Positions 1 through 7,829 are shown, counted from the first letter of the stretch. The stretch is DNA of 64,000 bases from Roseinatronobacter bogoriensis DSM 18756 (GCF_004366635.1 NZ_SORN01000007.1:1-64000), one strand, 5' to 3'. Notes: generated from the letters alone by a model not told the origin. Program-made: numbers and translations.

Positions 1-366
1 AGCCGATATGTGAAGGGCCGATCCATCGAAATGAACCAAACCGCCCTCATATCTCTTCAAGTTCCAATTCTGTCAAACAACACAAGACAAAAACATACAC
101 AGCGCTACACCAATCCGGCGCAACCCCATGCAACCCTGTCTCGAAAATCTCTCAGCAGCAAACCCTCAGTCACCCTCAAGCCCGCCGCCTCTCCCAGCAA
201 CCTCTCAGCCGCCGGTGAGCGCTATCTAGGTAATACAAAACAAACACGCAAGAGAGAAATTCACAACAACCACAAAAAAAATACGGCACCCCCCGGAAAC
301 CGTCATAATTAAGGGATATCAGGAAGAGCTTTGCCCTTGCATCGACAGGCACACAGAGATGGAGGT
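1..366. other. Intergenic region without a convincing gene
   Basis: The left edge of the window is A/C-rich and unlike the coding DNA around it. An open frame at 10-312 gives a basic, low-complexity peptide with no Shine-Dalgarno, no domain and codon use unlike the neighbours, so I do not call it. The promoter elements of the DUF302 gene begin at 367. Confidence 0.6.
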
Positions 367-408
367 TTGATCTGCATCACTTCCCCTTTGGCAGAAGTCG
401 CGTAAAGT
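367..408 (+). promoter_or_regulatory. Fnr-type operator plus -10 for the DUF302 gene
   Basis: TTGAT-CTGC-ATCAC at 367-380 matches the FNR/FnrL consensus TTGAT-N4-ATCAA at 9 of 10 fixed positions. A -10-like TAAAGT sits at 403-408. This predicts a start site near 415, with the operator centred at -41.5, the canonical class II activator position. The gene then has a leader of about 33 nt with AAGGGAG before ATG 448. The motif and spacing are seen; oxygen-dependent regulation is inferred. Confidence 0.5.
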
Positions 409-447
409 TGCAGCGCAGATGTGACTACAATCAAAGGGAGTGATGCG

Positions 448-891
448 ATGAAAACCACCTTAACGGGCGCTATCGTCGCCGCGATGCTGGCAATGCCCGC
501 ATGGAGCGACGGGTTTTACACTGTGGATGTCGATGCCGATTTTGAAGATGTTGTCTTCAACGTTGAGATGGCAATCACGAATCAAGGGCTGGTGATTGAT
601 GACGTCAGTTATGTCGGCCGGATGCTGGAACGCACCAAGGAAGATGTTGGCGGGGAAAAGGATCTGTTCGTCGATGCACGCATTTTCTCTTTCTGCTCGG
701 CACCGCTGTCGCGCGAGGTGATGGAAGCCAAGCTGCGCAACATTCAGTTCTGCCCCTATAATGTATATGTCTATCAGTCTGCTGAAGAGGGTGCGCCAGT
801 CGTTGTCGGGTATCGCGAATTCAACGAACCGACCATGCGCAGCATCAACTACCTGCTTCAACAGATCGTCGCCGAGGCTGCTGGCGGCTGA
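448..891 (+). CDS. Exported DUF302 family protein
   Basis: Protein of 147 residues with a signal peptide: basic start, hydrophobic stretch to about residue 19 and an AWSDG-type cleavage region. The mature part has the alternating strand pattern of DUF302 proteins (FYTVDVDADFEDV near the start, CPYNVYVYQ and VVVGYREF near the end). DUF302 proteins are small periplasmic or cytoplasmic proteins without an established biochemical role. I chose ATG 448 because AAGGGAG lies 7 nt upstream and the signal peptide begins there; an in-frame GTG at 421 would add nine residues before it. The gene stands alone, with a likely Fnr-dependent promoter. The two cysteines of the mature part, about 30 residues apart, might form a disulphide. 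Confidence 0.75.
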   Translation: MKTTLTGAIVAAMLAMPAWSDGFYTVDVDADFEDVVFNVEMAITNQGLVIDDVSYVGRMLERTKEDVGGEKDLFVDARIFSFCSAPLSREVMEAKLRNIQFCPYNVYVYQSAEEGAPVVVGYREFNEPTMRSINYLLQQIVAEAAGG

Positions 892-1015
892 CAGAACCAA
901 TAAGACCCCGCATTTCTGGGGGCGATTGACACGTTATCGTTACTGGAAGGTTTGGGAAGCGCTGGCTTAGCGACCCAAACCCGCCAGTCAACAGTCTTCA
1001 CATTATTTTGGGAAC

Positions 1016-1045
1016 TGATCTCTTTCCATCCTCCTGGCGTAACTG
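1016..1045 (+). promoter_or_regulatory. Possible ECF (RpoE-like) promoter of the fasciclin gene
   Basis: TGATCT at 1016-1021 and TAACTG at 1040-1045 are separated by 18 nt. This resembles the TGATCC / TAAGA pattern of the Rhodobacter RpoE-ChrR promoter class, though the -10 matches only partly. The predicted start near 1050 leaves a sensible leader before the AGGAGGGT at 1072-1079. Fasciclin-domain genes have been listed among singlet-oxygen/RpoE targets in Rhodobacter, from memory. The match is weak and tentative. Confidence 0.3.
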
Positions 1046-1083
1046 GGACATCATCACTCAATGATGCAACCTAGGAGGGTACT

Positions 1084-1569
1084 ATGTTCAGAACGACACT
1101 TGGCGCTATTGCACTGGCTGGCACAATCGCTGTGCCTGGTTTCGCAATCGCAGATACGCATGAGCAACCCGGCGATATTGTTGATATTGCGGCAGGCAAT
1201 GAGGCGTTTTCGACACTGGTCGCCGCAGTAACCGCCGCTGGTTTGGTCGACACGCTGAAAGGTGAAGGCCCGTTCACTGTCTTTGCACCGACGGATGAGG
1301 CCTTTGCAGCACTGCCAGAAGGCACTGTTGAAGGGCTGCTGGAAGACATTCCGGCGCTGACAGCGATTCTGACTTATCACGTTGTGCCGGGCACAGTCAT
1401 GTCTGGTGATCTGGAAGATGGCATGATGGCAGAAACCGTGAATGGTGCGTCAGTGACCATTGGCGTCGGTGAAACGGTAACGGTTGACGGTGCAACTGTC
1501 ATTCAGGCCGATATCGAAGCCAGCAATGGTGTGATCCACGTCATCGATTCGGTGATCCTGCCGGAATAA
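1084..1569 (+). CDS. Secreted fasciclin (FAS1) domain protein
   Basis: Protein of 161 residues: signal peptide to about residue 23, then one complete FAS1 domain. The family H1 motif FTVFAPTDEAF is at 64-74, the YH motif YHVVPG at 98-103, and the H2 strand GVIHVIDSVILP ends the protein at about 149-160. FAS1 domains act in adhesion or ligand binding outside the cytoplasm; single-domain exported versions are common in proteobacteria and their ligands are mostly unknown. A strong Shine-Dalgarno (AGGAGGGT) precedes the ATG, and a good terminator follows at 1624, so this is a one-gene unit. Expression under photo-oxidative stress is suggested only by the possible ECF promoter upstream. Confidence 0.9.
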   Translation: MFRTTLGAIALAGTIAVPGFAIADTHEQPGDIVDIAAGNEAFSTLVAAVTAAGLVDTLKGEGPFTVFAPTDEAFAALPEGTVEGLLEDIPALTAILTYHVVPGTVMSGDLEDGMMAETVNGASVTIGVGETVTVDGATVIQADIEASNGVIHVIDSVILPE

Positions 1570-1623
1570 TGAAGCGTCAACGCTGAGTTGCCGAAACGGC
1601 AACTCCGACGTGATGAAGACAGG

Positions 1624-1656
1624 CTGGCGGAATGCGTGCATTCCGCCAGTTCTTTT
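1624..1656 (+). terminator. Rho-independent terminator after the fasciclin gene
   Basis: A perfect 12-bp stem (CTGGCGGAATGC at 1624-1635 with its complement at 1638-1649) is followed by TTCTTTT. A second small hairpin (GTTGCCG / CGGCAAC, 1587-1603) lies just before it. Confidence 0.85.
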
Positions 1657-1797
1657 ATGTGCCTAGCGCTATGGTGATCGGAGCAAGCGTGTGGGGATCA
1701 TGGCCGTCTCTCGCAGTACATAGATGGGTGGGCTTTCCCTCTTGCCAGCCAGTTCTTGCGCTGCCTTAGTGTCTGCACATGAATGACCGGAGGGCAT

Positions 1798-3159
1798 ATG
1801 GAACAAAAACGCAAACGCGTTTGGGGGTGGTGGATGTTCGACTGGGCCAACCAGCCCTATAACATTTTGCTGCTGACGTTCATTTTTGCGCCTTATTTCA
1901 CGTCATTTGTCGCCACCGACCCGGTTAAGGGACAGGCCATGTGGGGCTGGATGCTGGCCATTGCAGGTGTTCTGACAGCACTCTGTGCCCCCGTACTCGG
2001 CGCGATTGCCGACAGTTCAGGCGCGAAGAAAAGGTGGATATTGCTATGGTCTTGTCTGTATGTCGCTGGCTCAACCATGCTGTGGTGGGCCGTGCCCGAA
2101 GCGGACGAGGGTAGGCTGATCCTGATTCTGGTGGCCTTCGCCATTGGCATGGTCGGGTTGGAATACGGGATTGTCTTTACCAATGCATTGCTGCCGACGC
2201 TTGGCACGCGTGAAGAATGGGGCAAGATATCGGGGACAGGCTGGGCATTGGGATATATCGGCGGGTTGATCTCGCTGTTCATCATGCTTCTGCTTCTGGC
2301 CGAGAATGACCGGGGAGTCACCTTGCTGGGAATCGCCCCGATTCTTGGGCTGGACCCGGAGATGCGCGAAGGCACCCGCGCTGTCGGGCCGTTTACTGCA
2401 CTGTGGTATATGGTCTTCGTGATTCCGTTCTTTTTGTGGGTCAAGGAACCAGCGCAGCCAAAAGCCACCGCTGGTGCAATCCGGCGCGGGCTGACCGAGC
2501 TGAAAGTGTCATTGCGCGCCCTGCCCGGCCGCCGCAGCCTGCTTGCCTATCTGGGGTCGTCGATGGTCTATCGCGACGCGCTGAATGGCATCTATGCCTT
2601 TGGCGGAATCTATGCGGCGGGCGTGTTGGAATGGTCCATTATCCAGATCGGGGTTTTCGGCATACTCGCTGCCGCAGTTGGCGCGCTTTCGTGCTGGCTG
2701 ACAGGCAAACTTGATTCGCGTTTTGGCCCGAAACCGGTGATCGTCAGCGCGATTGCGCTGCTGATCGTTGTCTGTACTGTCATTATAAGCACCGACCGCA
2801 CGATGGTGTTGTTCTCGCCTGTGGTTGCGGGGTCGAACCTGCCAGATATTGTCTTTTACATTTGCGGCGCATTGATCGGCGCGGGCGGTGGCAGCCTTCA
2901 GGCAGCCTCGCGCACAATGATGGTGCGGCAGGCAAACCCGGATCGTATGACCGAAGGCTTTGGCCTTTATGCCTTGTCGGGCAAGGTTGTGTCCTTCATC
3001 GCGCCCGCGCTGATCGCGCTGACAACCACGCTGACAGGCAGCCAGCGTTTGGGGGTGACCCCTCTGATTGTGCTTTTTGTAATTGGCCTGATCCTGCTAC
3101 TATGGGTGAAAGCTGAAGGAGAACCAGAATTCGAATGCGCATCCCCCTCCTCGCCCTGA
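1798..3159 (+). CDS. MFS transporter, UMF1/Atg22-like family
   Basis: Integral membrane protein of 453 residues with about twelve hydrophobic segments. The opening WGWWMFDWANQPY is the signature of the UMF1 (unknown major facilitator) family, related to the vacuolar effluxer Atg22. The family is thought to move small solutes, perhaps amino acids, but the substrate is unknown. I chose ATG 1798 rather than ATG 1783 because GGAGGG at 1789-1794 is well placed for the second codon and lies after the first. The 3' end overlaps the next gene, mepA, by 25 bp, so the two are probably co-transcribed. The C-terminal tail is short, acidic and cytoplasmic. Confidence 0.85.
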   Translation: MEQKRKRVWGWWMFDWANQPYNILLLTFIFAPYFTSFVATDPVKGQAMWGWMLAIAGVLTALCAPVLGAIADSSGAKKRWILLWSCLYVAGSTMLWWAVPEADEGRLILILVAFAIGMVGLEYGIVFTNALLPTLGTREEWGKISGTGWALGYIGGLISLFIMLLLLAENDRGVTLLGIAPILGLDPEMREGTRAVGPFTALWYMVFVIPFFLWVKEPAQPKATAGAIRRGLTELKVSLRALPGRRSLLAYLGSSMVYRDALNGIYAFGGIYAAGVLEWSIIQIGVFGILAAAVGALSCWLTGKLDSRFGPKPVIVSAIALLIVVCTVIISTDRTMVLFSPVVAGSNLPDIVFYICGALIGAGGGSLQAASRTMMVRQANPDRMTEGFGLYALSGKVVSFIAPALIALTTTLTGSQRLGVTPLIVLFVIGLILLLWVKAEGEPEFECASPSSP

Positions 3160-4019
3160 TCCTTGCCCTTTCCCCCCTGCCGGGTGCAGCGCAATCCCTT
3201 GCGAACCAGTTGTTTGGTGGCCATGCCATGCCGTCGCTGCAACAGCCCGAAGCGATAGGGTCCTATGCCAACGGCTGCGCTGCAGGTCTGGTACGGCTGC
3301 CGGAAACCGGGCCGACATGGCAGGCCATGCGGCTGTCGCGCAACCGCAACTGGGGGCACCCTGACGCGATTGCCTATGTGCAGGACCTGTCGCGCAAGGC
3401 GGTCCAGATTGGGTGGCGCGGATTATATATCGGCGATATCAGCCAACCGCGCGGAGGGCCGATGACTTCGGGCCATGCCAGCCATCAAATCGGGCTGGAT
3501 ATAGATATATGGATGCTGCCGCCCAGCCGTCTGAACCTGTCTGTGGCCGAACGCGAATCGCTCAGTTCAATCTCGGTGCGGACGCAAGACCAGCGCAGCA
3601 TCAATTCCAACTGGACGGCTCAGCACCATGAGCTGATGAAACAGGCCGCCCTCGACCCGCGCGTTGACCGGATTTTCGTGGCGGCCGCGGTGAAACTGGA
3701 AATGTGCCGCACAGCAACACGCGCCGACACAGCATGGCTTCAGAAGATCCGCCCCGCAGTGGGGCATAACTACCATTTCCATGTACGCCTGAAATGCCCG
3801 CGCGGGGATCGCAACTGCGTCACACAGACCCCGACCGTGGCCGAGTTGTCAAATGGCGGGAATGGCTGTGATGACACATTGCAATGGTGGGTCACCGATT
3901 TCCTGAACCCGCCAAGGCGCGAACGCACCGAACCCGCCCCACCCCGCAGACGGCACCCGCGAGAGTTCACGATGGCGGATCTTCCGGCACAATGTCAGCA
4001 GGTTCTTGCTTCTAACTGA
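3135..4019 (+). CDS. mepA: Penicillin-insensitive murein endopeptidase MepA
   Basis: Protein of 294 residues with a signal peptide (cleavage near AAQ, residue 20). MepA is a periplasmic zinc LAS-family metallopeptidase that cuts the D-Ala-meso-DAP cross-links of peptidoglycan. The metal-site motif SGHASHQIGLDID is at about 112-124 and the C-terminal GHNYHFHVR at about 210-218, so the expected His/Asp ligands are present. Conserved cysteines outside the core fit the disulphides of the family. The C-terminal 40 residues are Pro/Arg-rich. The start lies inside the end of the MFS gene, with AAGGAG about 14 nt upstream. Together with slt at 36.8 kb it forms part of the cell's murein-remodelling set. 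Confidence 0.93.
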   Translation: MRIPLLALILALSPLPGAAQSLANQLFGGHAMPSLQQPEAIGSYANGCAAGLVRLPETGPTWQAMRLSRNRNWGHPDAIAYVQDLSRKAVQIGWRGLYIGDISQPRGGPMTSGHASHQIGLDIDIWMLPPSRLNLSVAERESLSSISVRTQDQRSINSNWTAQHHELMKQAALDPRVDRIFVAAAVKLEMCRTATRADTAWLQKIRPAVGHNYHFHVRLKCPRGDRNCVTQTPTVAELSNGGNGCDDTLQWWVTDFLNPPRRERTEPAPPRRRHPREFTMADLPAQCQQVLASN

Positions 4020-4160
4020 CTGTTTGGCAAAAATCCTTGCGCACCCCCTTTTGCGCCGTAGACTTCCAGTTGCGAGCGGTCATTACTGCGTCATGTCGCA
4101 GTTACAGTATTCGCTGCAAGATGCTTTCAGTCTGTAAACAAGCGACAGGGGATTCCAAAA

Positions 4161-5816
4161 ATGGCATATCACAAAGACAATTCCGCCCTTAGCCGACGTG
4201 GCTTTCTGTCCGTGGCAGGGGCCAGTCTGGCGCTGGCAGGTGCAGGGCAATTCACACTGCGCACCGCACAGGCAGGAACGGGGTTTTCACTGGCAGTGCT
4301 GCATATAAACGACATGCACAGCCGCGTGGACGAAATCAGCCGCTTCAATTCCAATTGCTCCCCCTCTGACGCTGAAGACAGCAACTGTTTCGGCGGCGCG
4401 GCACGTCTTGCAACCGCGATTCGCCAGTATCGCGCCACACATGACGAACAGGGCCGCCCGGTTCTGACGCTGGATGCGGGCGACCAGTCACAAGGGACGT
4501 TGTATTACACGACCTATGGCGGACGGGCCGAAGTGCAGATGATGAACGCCATCGGCTTTGATGCGATGGGCATTGGCAATCACGAATTCAATCGTGGCCC
4601 CGAAAACCTTGCCCGGATGATAGAAGAAGCCGATTTTCCGGTTGTGTCTGGCAATATCAAGGTTGCTGAAGGGTCTGTGCTTGCGGACAAGATCGCGCCG
4701 CATGTGGTGGTCGAACGCAACGGCGAACAGATCGGTATTCTGGGGATTACCACACCTGATACGGTCTTCCTGTCCTCTCCTGGCGAGGACGTCACTTTTC
4801 AGGATGAAATCGAACATCTGCGCGAAGGCGTGGCCGAATTGCAGGGTCAGGGCATTACCAAGATACTTGTGCTCAGCCATGTGGGCTTCGGACGCGACCA
4901 ACAGATCGCGGCGGAAGTAGACGGCATTTCCGCCATCATCGGCGGGCATAGCCACACATTGATGTCGAATACCGAAGAGGGCGCGGTCGAATATGCCACA
5001 CTGGTCGAAAGCCCGTCAGGCCGGGCAGTGCCAATTGTGCAGGCATTCGCCTTCTCGCGCTATCTTGGCAACTTGACGCTGGAATTTGCCGAAGATGGCG
5101 CAGTCGTTTCTGCGACGGGCGATACTGTGCTGCTGGATGCAAGTTTTGCCCCCGCCGAAGATATTGAAGCGCTGATCGCACCCTTGCGCGCCCCGATCGA
5201 GGAAATGACCCGTCGTCCAGTTGCAGAACTGGCCGCTGATATTGACGGGAGCCGCGAAACCTGCCGCGCGGGAGAGTGCGAGATGGGCAATACCGTCACC
5301 GATGCGATGCTTTCTGAAGTCGCGCATCAGGGCATCCAGATTGCCCTGACCAATGGCGGGGGGCTGCGGGCCTCTATGGGGGCAGGAACCGCAACATTGG
5401 GCGATGTGCTGACGGTTTTACCATTTCAGAACACCCTCTATACGCTAGAAGTTTCGGGTGAGACATTGCTGGCCGCGCTGGAGCATGGCGTCAATGATGT
5501 CGAAGACGGCGCAGGGCGTTTCCCCCAGGTGGCGGGGATCAGATTCAAACTGGATTTATCTGTCGCCCCCAATTCCGGGCGCGTCTCGGACGTCGAAGTC
5601 ATGAGCGCAGAGGGATGGACAGCGCTTCAACCGGCCGAAATCTATGGCCTTGTGACCAACAATTTCATGGCTGGCGGCGGGGATGGATATGCCATGCTGC
5701 GCGATGGTGGGATGAACGGTTACGACACAGCGATTGATCTTGCCGAAATACTGGCCCGATACCTTTCTGAAAACGAACCCTTCGCCCCTGTGCTTGATGG
5801 GCGTATAGTTCAATAG
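4161..5816 (+). CDS. Tat-exported 5'-nucleotidase / cyclic phosphodiesterase (UshA-like)
   Basis: Protein of 551 residues starting with a twin-arginine signal (SRRGFLS at 11-17 and an Ala/Leu-rich segment). It has the two-domain 5'-nucleotidase architecture: an N-terminal calcineurin-like metallophosphatase with dimetal motifs HINDMH, DAGDQSQG, GNHEFNRG, SHVGFG and GGHSH, and a C-terminal substrate-specificity domain with the NGGGLR and LPFQNTL motifs. Such enzymes hydrolyse extracellular nucleotides or UDP-sugars to recover phosphate and nucleoside. The exact substrate (UshA-, CpdB- or SoxB-like) cannot be fixed, and no sox genes are nearby. AGGGGA lies about 9 nt before the ATG. Only a weak Pho-box-like sequence was seen upstream. 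A strong hairpin follows. Confidence 0.88.
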   Translation: MAYHKDNSALSRRGFLSVAGASLALAGAGQFTLRTAQAGTGFSLAVLHINDMHSRVDEISRFNSNCSPSDAEDSNCFGGAARLATAIRQYRATHDEQGRPVLTLDAGDQSQGTLYYTTYGGRAEVQMMNAIGFDAMGIGNHEFNRGPENLARMIEEADFPVVSGNIKVAEGSVLADKIAPHVVVERNGEQIGILGITTPDTVFLSSPGEDVTFQDEIEHLREGVAELQGQGITKILVLSHVGFGRDQQIAAEVDGISAIIGGHSHTLMSNTEEGAVEYATLVESPSGRAVPIVQAFAFSRYLGNLTLEFAEDGAVVSATGDTVLLDASFAPAEDIEALIAPLRAPIEEMTRRPVAELAADIDGSRETCRAGECEMGNTVTDAMLSEVAHQGIQIALTNGGGLRASMGAGTATLGDVLTVLPFQNTLYTLEVSGETLLAALEHGVNDVEDGAGRFPQVAGIRFKLDLSVAPNSGRVSDVEVMSAEGWTALQPAEIYGLVTNNFMAGGGDGYAMLRDGGMNGYDTAIDLAEILARYLSENEPFAPVLDGRIVQ

Positions 5817-5826
5817 CCTGTTCGCA

Positions 5827-5855
5827 CCCATCCCCGGCGCAGCGCCGGGGATGGG
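5827..5855. terminator. Very stable hairpin after the 5'-nucleotidase gene
   Basis: CCCATCCCCGGCGC (5827-5840) is perfectly complementary to 5842-5855, making an inverted repeat with one base at the centre. No T-run follows on the + strand, so this may terminate or protect the 3' end without being a standard intrinsic terminator. Confidence 0.55.
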
Positions 5856-5983
5856 CAAGATACCGGTCAGGGCCGGAACACGCGGGTCATACATTTCTTG
5901 CCTTGCCTGATCGGAATTTCTGCATTAGGTGCCGCTGGTCTTCAGGCACAAGTCTCCGCAACCTTGTCAAAACGGAACATATC

Positions 5984-6619
5984 ATGACCCGCACCTACCT
6001 GCCCGGCATTCTTGCCATGGCGGCCATCGTTGTCGCTTCCAACATCCTCGTTCAATTCCTGTTCGGAAACTGGCTCACTTGGGGGGCTTTTACCTATCCG
6101 CTGGCATTTCTCGTCAATGACGTGATGAACCGCGTCTATGGTCCCTCTGCTGCGCGGCGCGTGGTCTGGGTGGGTTTTGCGGTGGGCGTTGCCTGTTCGC
6201 TGATCGGCACACAGATCATGGGTGAATTCGGCCCGCTTGTGACGCTGCGCATCGCGCTTGGCTCTGGCATCGCGTTTCTGACCGCACAGTTGGTCGATGT
6301 CGCAATTTTCGACCGCCTGCGAGAGGACAAGCATGGCGGGGCATGGTGGCGCGCGCCGCTCGCCTCGACGCTTGTTGGCTCCACGCTCGATACTGCCTTA
6401 TTTTTCAGCATCGCCTTTTCGGCAACGCTGACATTCATTGAGCCGGCCAGTGACGTGTCATGGGCAGGTGAAATCCTGCCAATGCTGGGCGTAGGCCCGG
6501 CAGTGCCGCTCTGGGTTAGCCTTGCGGTCGCAGATTGGGGTGTAAAACTATCACTCGCACTGCTTGCTTTGGTGCCATTTCGACTCATCGTGAGGAAATT
6601 AACGCAACCTGTCGCATAA
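5984..6619 (+). CDS. yhhQ: VUT family queuosine-precursor transporter
   Basis: Integral membrane protein of 211 residues with about six hydrophobic segments. The VUT (vitamin uptake transporter, formerly DUF165) signature is visible: the TYPLAFLVNDVMNRVYG segment near the start and the later ALFFSIAF and AVADWGVKLSLA segments. E. coli YhhQ imports preQ0/preQ1 for queuosine synthesis, and I infer the same here by family. ATG 5984 is chosen because the conserved protein starts there; the longer open frame from 5903 has no family similarity. The roughly 60-nt leader contains two small adjacent hairpins (5929-5949 and 5948-5967) that do not fit a preQ1 riboswitch class known to me. Confidence 0.85.
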   Translation: MTRTYLPGILAMAAIVVASNILVQFLFGNWLTWGAFTYPLAFLVNDVMNRVYGPSAARRVVWVGFAVGVACSLIGTQIMGEFGPLVTLRIALGSGIAFLTAQLVDVAIFDRLREDKHGGAWWRAPLASTLVGSTLDTALFFSIAFSATLTFIEPASDVSWAGEILPMLGVGPAVPLWVSLAVADWGVKLSLALLALVPFRLIVRKLTQPVA

Positions 6620-6625
6620 TTTCTT

Positions 6626-6656
6626 TTGACAAACACAAAATCTGTGCCACCATCCT
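6626..6656 (+). promoter_or_regulatory. Promoter candidate of the 18-codon mini-gene
   Basis: A perfect TTGACA is at 6626-6631. A poor -10 (CATCCT, 6651-6656) follows at a spacing of 19 nt. The element begins just after the yhhQ stop codon. The -35 is clear, the -10 is not. Confidence 0.4.
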
Positions 6657-6689
6657 CATAACAGCAACGTAATGAAAGGAGGTGGTCCA

Positions 6690-6746
6690 GTGTCTAGAGT
6701 GATGTTGGAGAGAGGTGCGAAGACAGTCAGAGGGGGCGTGTCCTGA
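6690..6746 (+). CDS. 18-residue mini-protein or leader peptide
   Basis: A GTG-started reading frame of 18 codons ends in TGA at 6744-6746 and encodes a basic peptide (SRVMLERGAKTVRGG core). It is preceded by AAAGGAGGTGG at 6675-6685, complementary to the 16S 3' end over about ten bases, the best Shine-Dalgarno in this window. A TTGACA lies upstream and a T-run terminator downstream (6820-6847), so the unit looks like a self-contained transcript of about 170-190 nt. Downstream of the stop are possible stems (GTCCC / GGGGAC). It could be a real small protein, a leader peptide for arfB, or part of a small RNA. I cannot name it. Confidence 0.5.
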   Translation: MSRVMLERGAKTVRGGVS

Positions 6747-6819
6747 CGGCAGTCCCGAGGGGGACATCCTTCTGATTGGGCCGATGCTCTAATTGGCTCC
6801 ATCTCCTGAAGCTCGCTTA

Positions 6820-6847
6820 GGGCCGCCTATTTTCAAGGCGGCCCTTT
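6820..6847 (+). terminator. Terminator between the mini-gene and arfB
   Basis: GGGCCGCC (6820-6827) pairs with GGCGGCCC (6837-6844) across a nine-base AT-rich loop, followed by TTT. It ends the small transcript and lies only about 25 bp before arfB, so some read-through may feed arfB. Confidence 0.75.
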
Positions 6848-6872
6848 CGATTCACCGACCCGAATGCAGGCC

Positions 6873-7289
6873 ATGCGCATCAACGACCAGATCACCTTGC
6901 AAGACTGGGAAATGACCGAAAGTTTCTCGCGCGCCTCGGGGCCGGGTGGGCAGAATGTCAACAAGGTCTCAACCGCTGTGGAGTTGCGGTTCGAGGCAGA
7001 ACGCAGCCCAAACCTGCCTGATCCGGTCAAGGCAAGGCTAAGGCGGTTGGCAGGGCGGCGCTGGACACAGGATGGCGCACTTGTGTTGCGGGTAGAAGAT
7101 ACGCGTTCTCAGGCGCGCAATCGTGAAATCGCGCGCGCGCGCCTTGCCGAACTTATCCGCAATGCGCTGGAACGTCCAAAACCGCGCATTCCGACACGGC
7201 CAACCCTGGCCAGTAAACGGCGGCGACTTGAATCCAAGGCACGGCGCGCCGAAATAAAGTCGATGCGTGCACCGCCCGGGCAGGAGTGA
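6873..7289 (+). CDS. arfB: Alternative ribosome-rescue factor ArfB (peptidyl-tRNA hydrolase)
   Basis: Protein of 138 residues. ArfB (YaeJ/ICT1) enters stalled ribosomes with an empty A site and hydrolyses peptidyl-tRNA, a backup to tmRNA. The catalytic GGQ of release factors is in the context GPGGQNVNKV (residues 23-32). The C-terminal third is very basic (RPTLASKRRRLESKARR), the tail that lies in the mRNA channel. I start at ATG 6873 because family members begin with a short M-x-I segment; ATG 6864 would add three residues. Neither start has a strong Shine-Dalgarno, in contrast to the mini-gene just upstream. Confidence 0.92.
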   Translation: MRINDQITLQDWEMTESFSRASGPGGQNVNKVSTAVELRFEAERSPNLPDPVKARLRRLAGRRWTQDGALVLRVEDTRSQARNREIARARLAELIRNALERPKPRIPTRPTLASKRRRLESKARRAEIKSMRAPPGQE

Positions 7290-7352
7290 CCGGGTGCGAC
7301 ATATAAATGTAACAAAACCATGTCACGCAGGTTGAGTTGGGAAACAGAGCAG

Positions 7353-7829
7353 ATGAATGTCCGGTCAATGCCGCTTGAGATGCTGAACAATGTGCTTGAA
7401 TTCATCCGCCCTGCCTTTGTGCAAGCGGCGGCACTATGCCTGCGCGATGGCCCAAAAGGGCAGGAAGTGCTTCTTGTAAAGACATTGCAGCGTGAAAACT
7501 GGATCACGCCGAAGGGCTGGCCCATGCGCAACAAGCCACTTTGTCAGGCTGCCGCGATCGAGGCTTGGGAAGAAGCGGGTGTCAAGGGCGCGATCAGCGC
7601 GGAACCTGTTGGCGCGTTCACCTACACCAAGATCAAGAAAAGCGGCCTGCCTGTGCAGTGCCGTCCGCTGGTGTTCAGGCTGGATGTGTCCGAATTGCGC
7701 GACACATACCCCGAATCGAACAAGCGCACGCGGCAGTGGTTTTCCCTATCCGAAGCCGCCGAAGTCGTGAAACCGCCCGAATTGAAAGCATTGCTGCAAC
7801 GGCTCGCAGAACAATCAAACCAGACATAG
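7353..7829 (+). CDS. Nudix hydrolase with an altered Nudix box
   Basis: Protein of 158 residues with a Nudix fold. The box begins at G55 (GWPMRN) and ends EAWEEAGV at 70-77. Compared with G-x5-E-x7-R-E-U-x-E-E-x-G-U, the first Glu is Lys61 and the Arg is Ile69, while the metal-binding EE pair (73-74) is kept. The core NWITPKGWPM is typical of diphosphoinositol-polyphosphate or NTP-type Nudix proteins of alphaproteobacteria. The substrate is unknown. The start is uncertain: ATG 7320 would add eleven residues, but a TATAAAT just upstream of it and the family pattern around PLEML favour 7353. It probably forms a single-gene unit or follows arfB. Confidence 0.8.
   Translation: MNVRSMPLEMLNNVLEFIRPAFVQAAALCLRDGPKGQEVLLVKTLQRENWITPKGWPMRNKPLCQAAAIEAWEEAGVKGAISAEPVGAFTYTKIKKSGLPVQCRPLVFRLDVSELRDTYPESNKRTRQWFSLSEAAEVVKPPELKALLQRLAEQSNQT

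Noticed and set aside
10..312. Open frame of 100 codons at the left edge
   Set aside because: Low-complexity basic product, no ribosome-binding site, A/C-rich composition unlike the coding genes here.
4080..4160. Pho box before the 5'-nucleotidase gene
   Set aside because: Best alignment matches only about 9 of 14 half-site positions, in contrast to the perfect site at pit.
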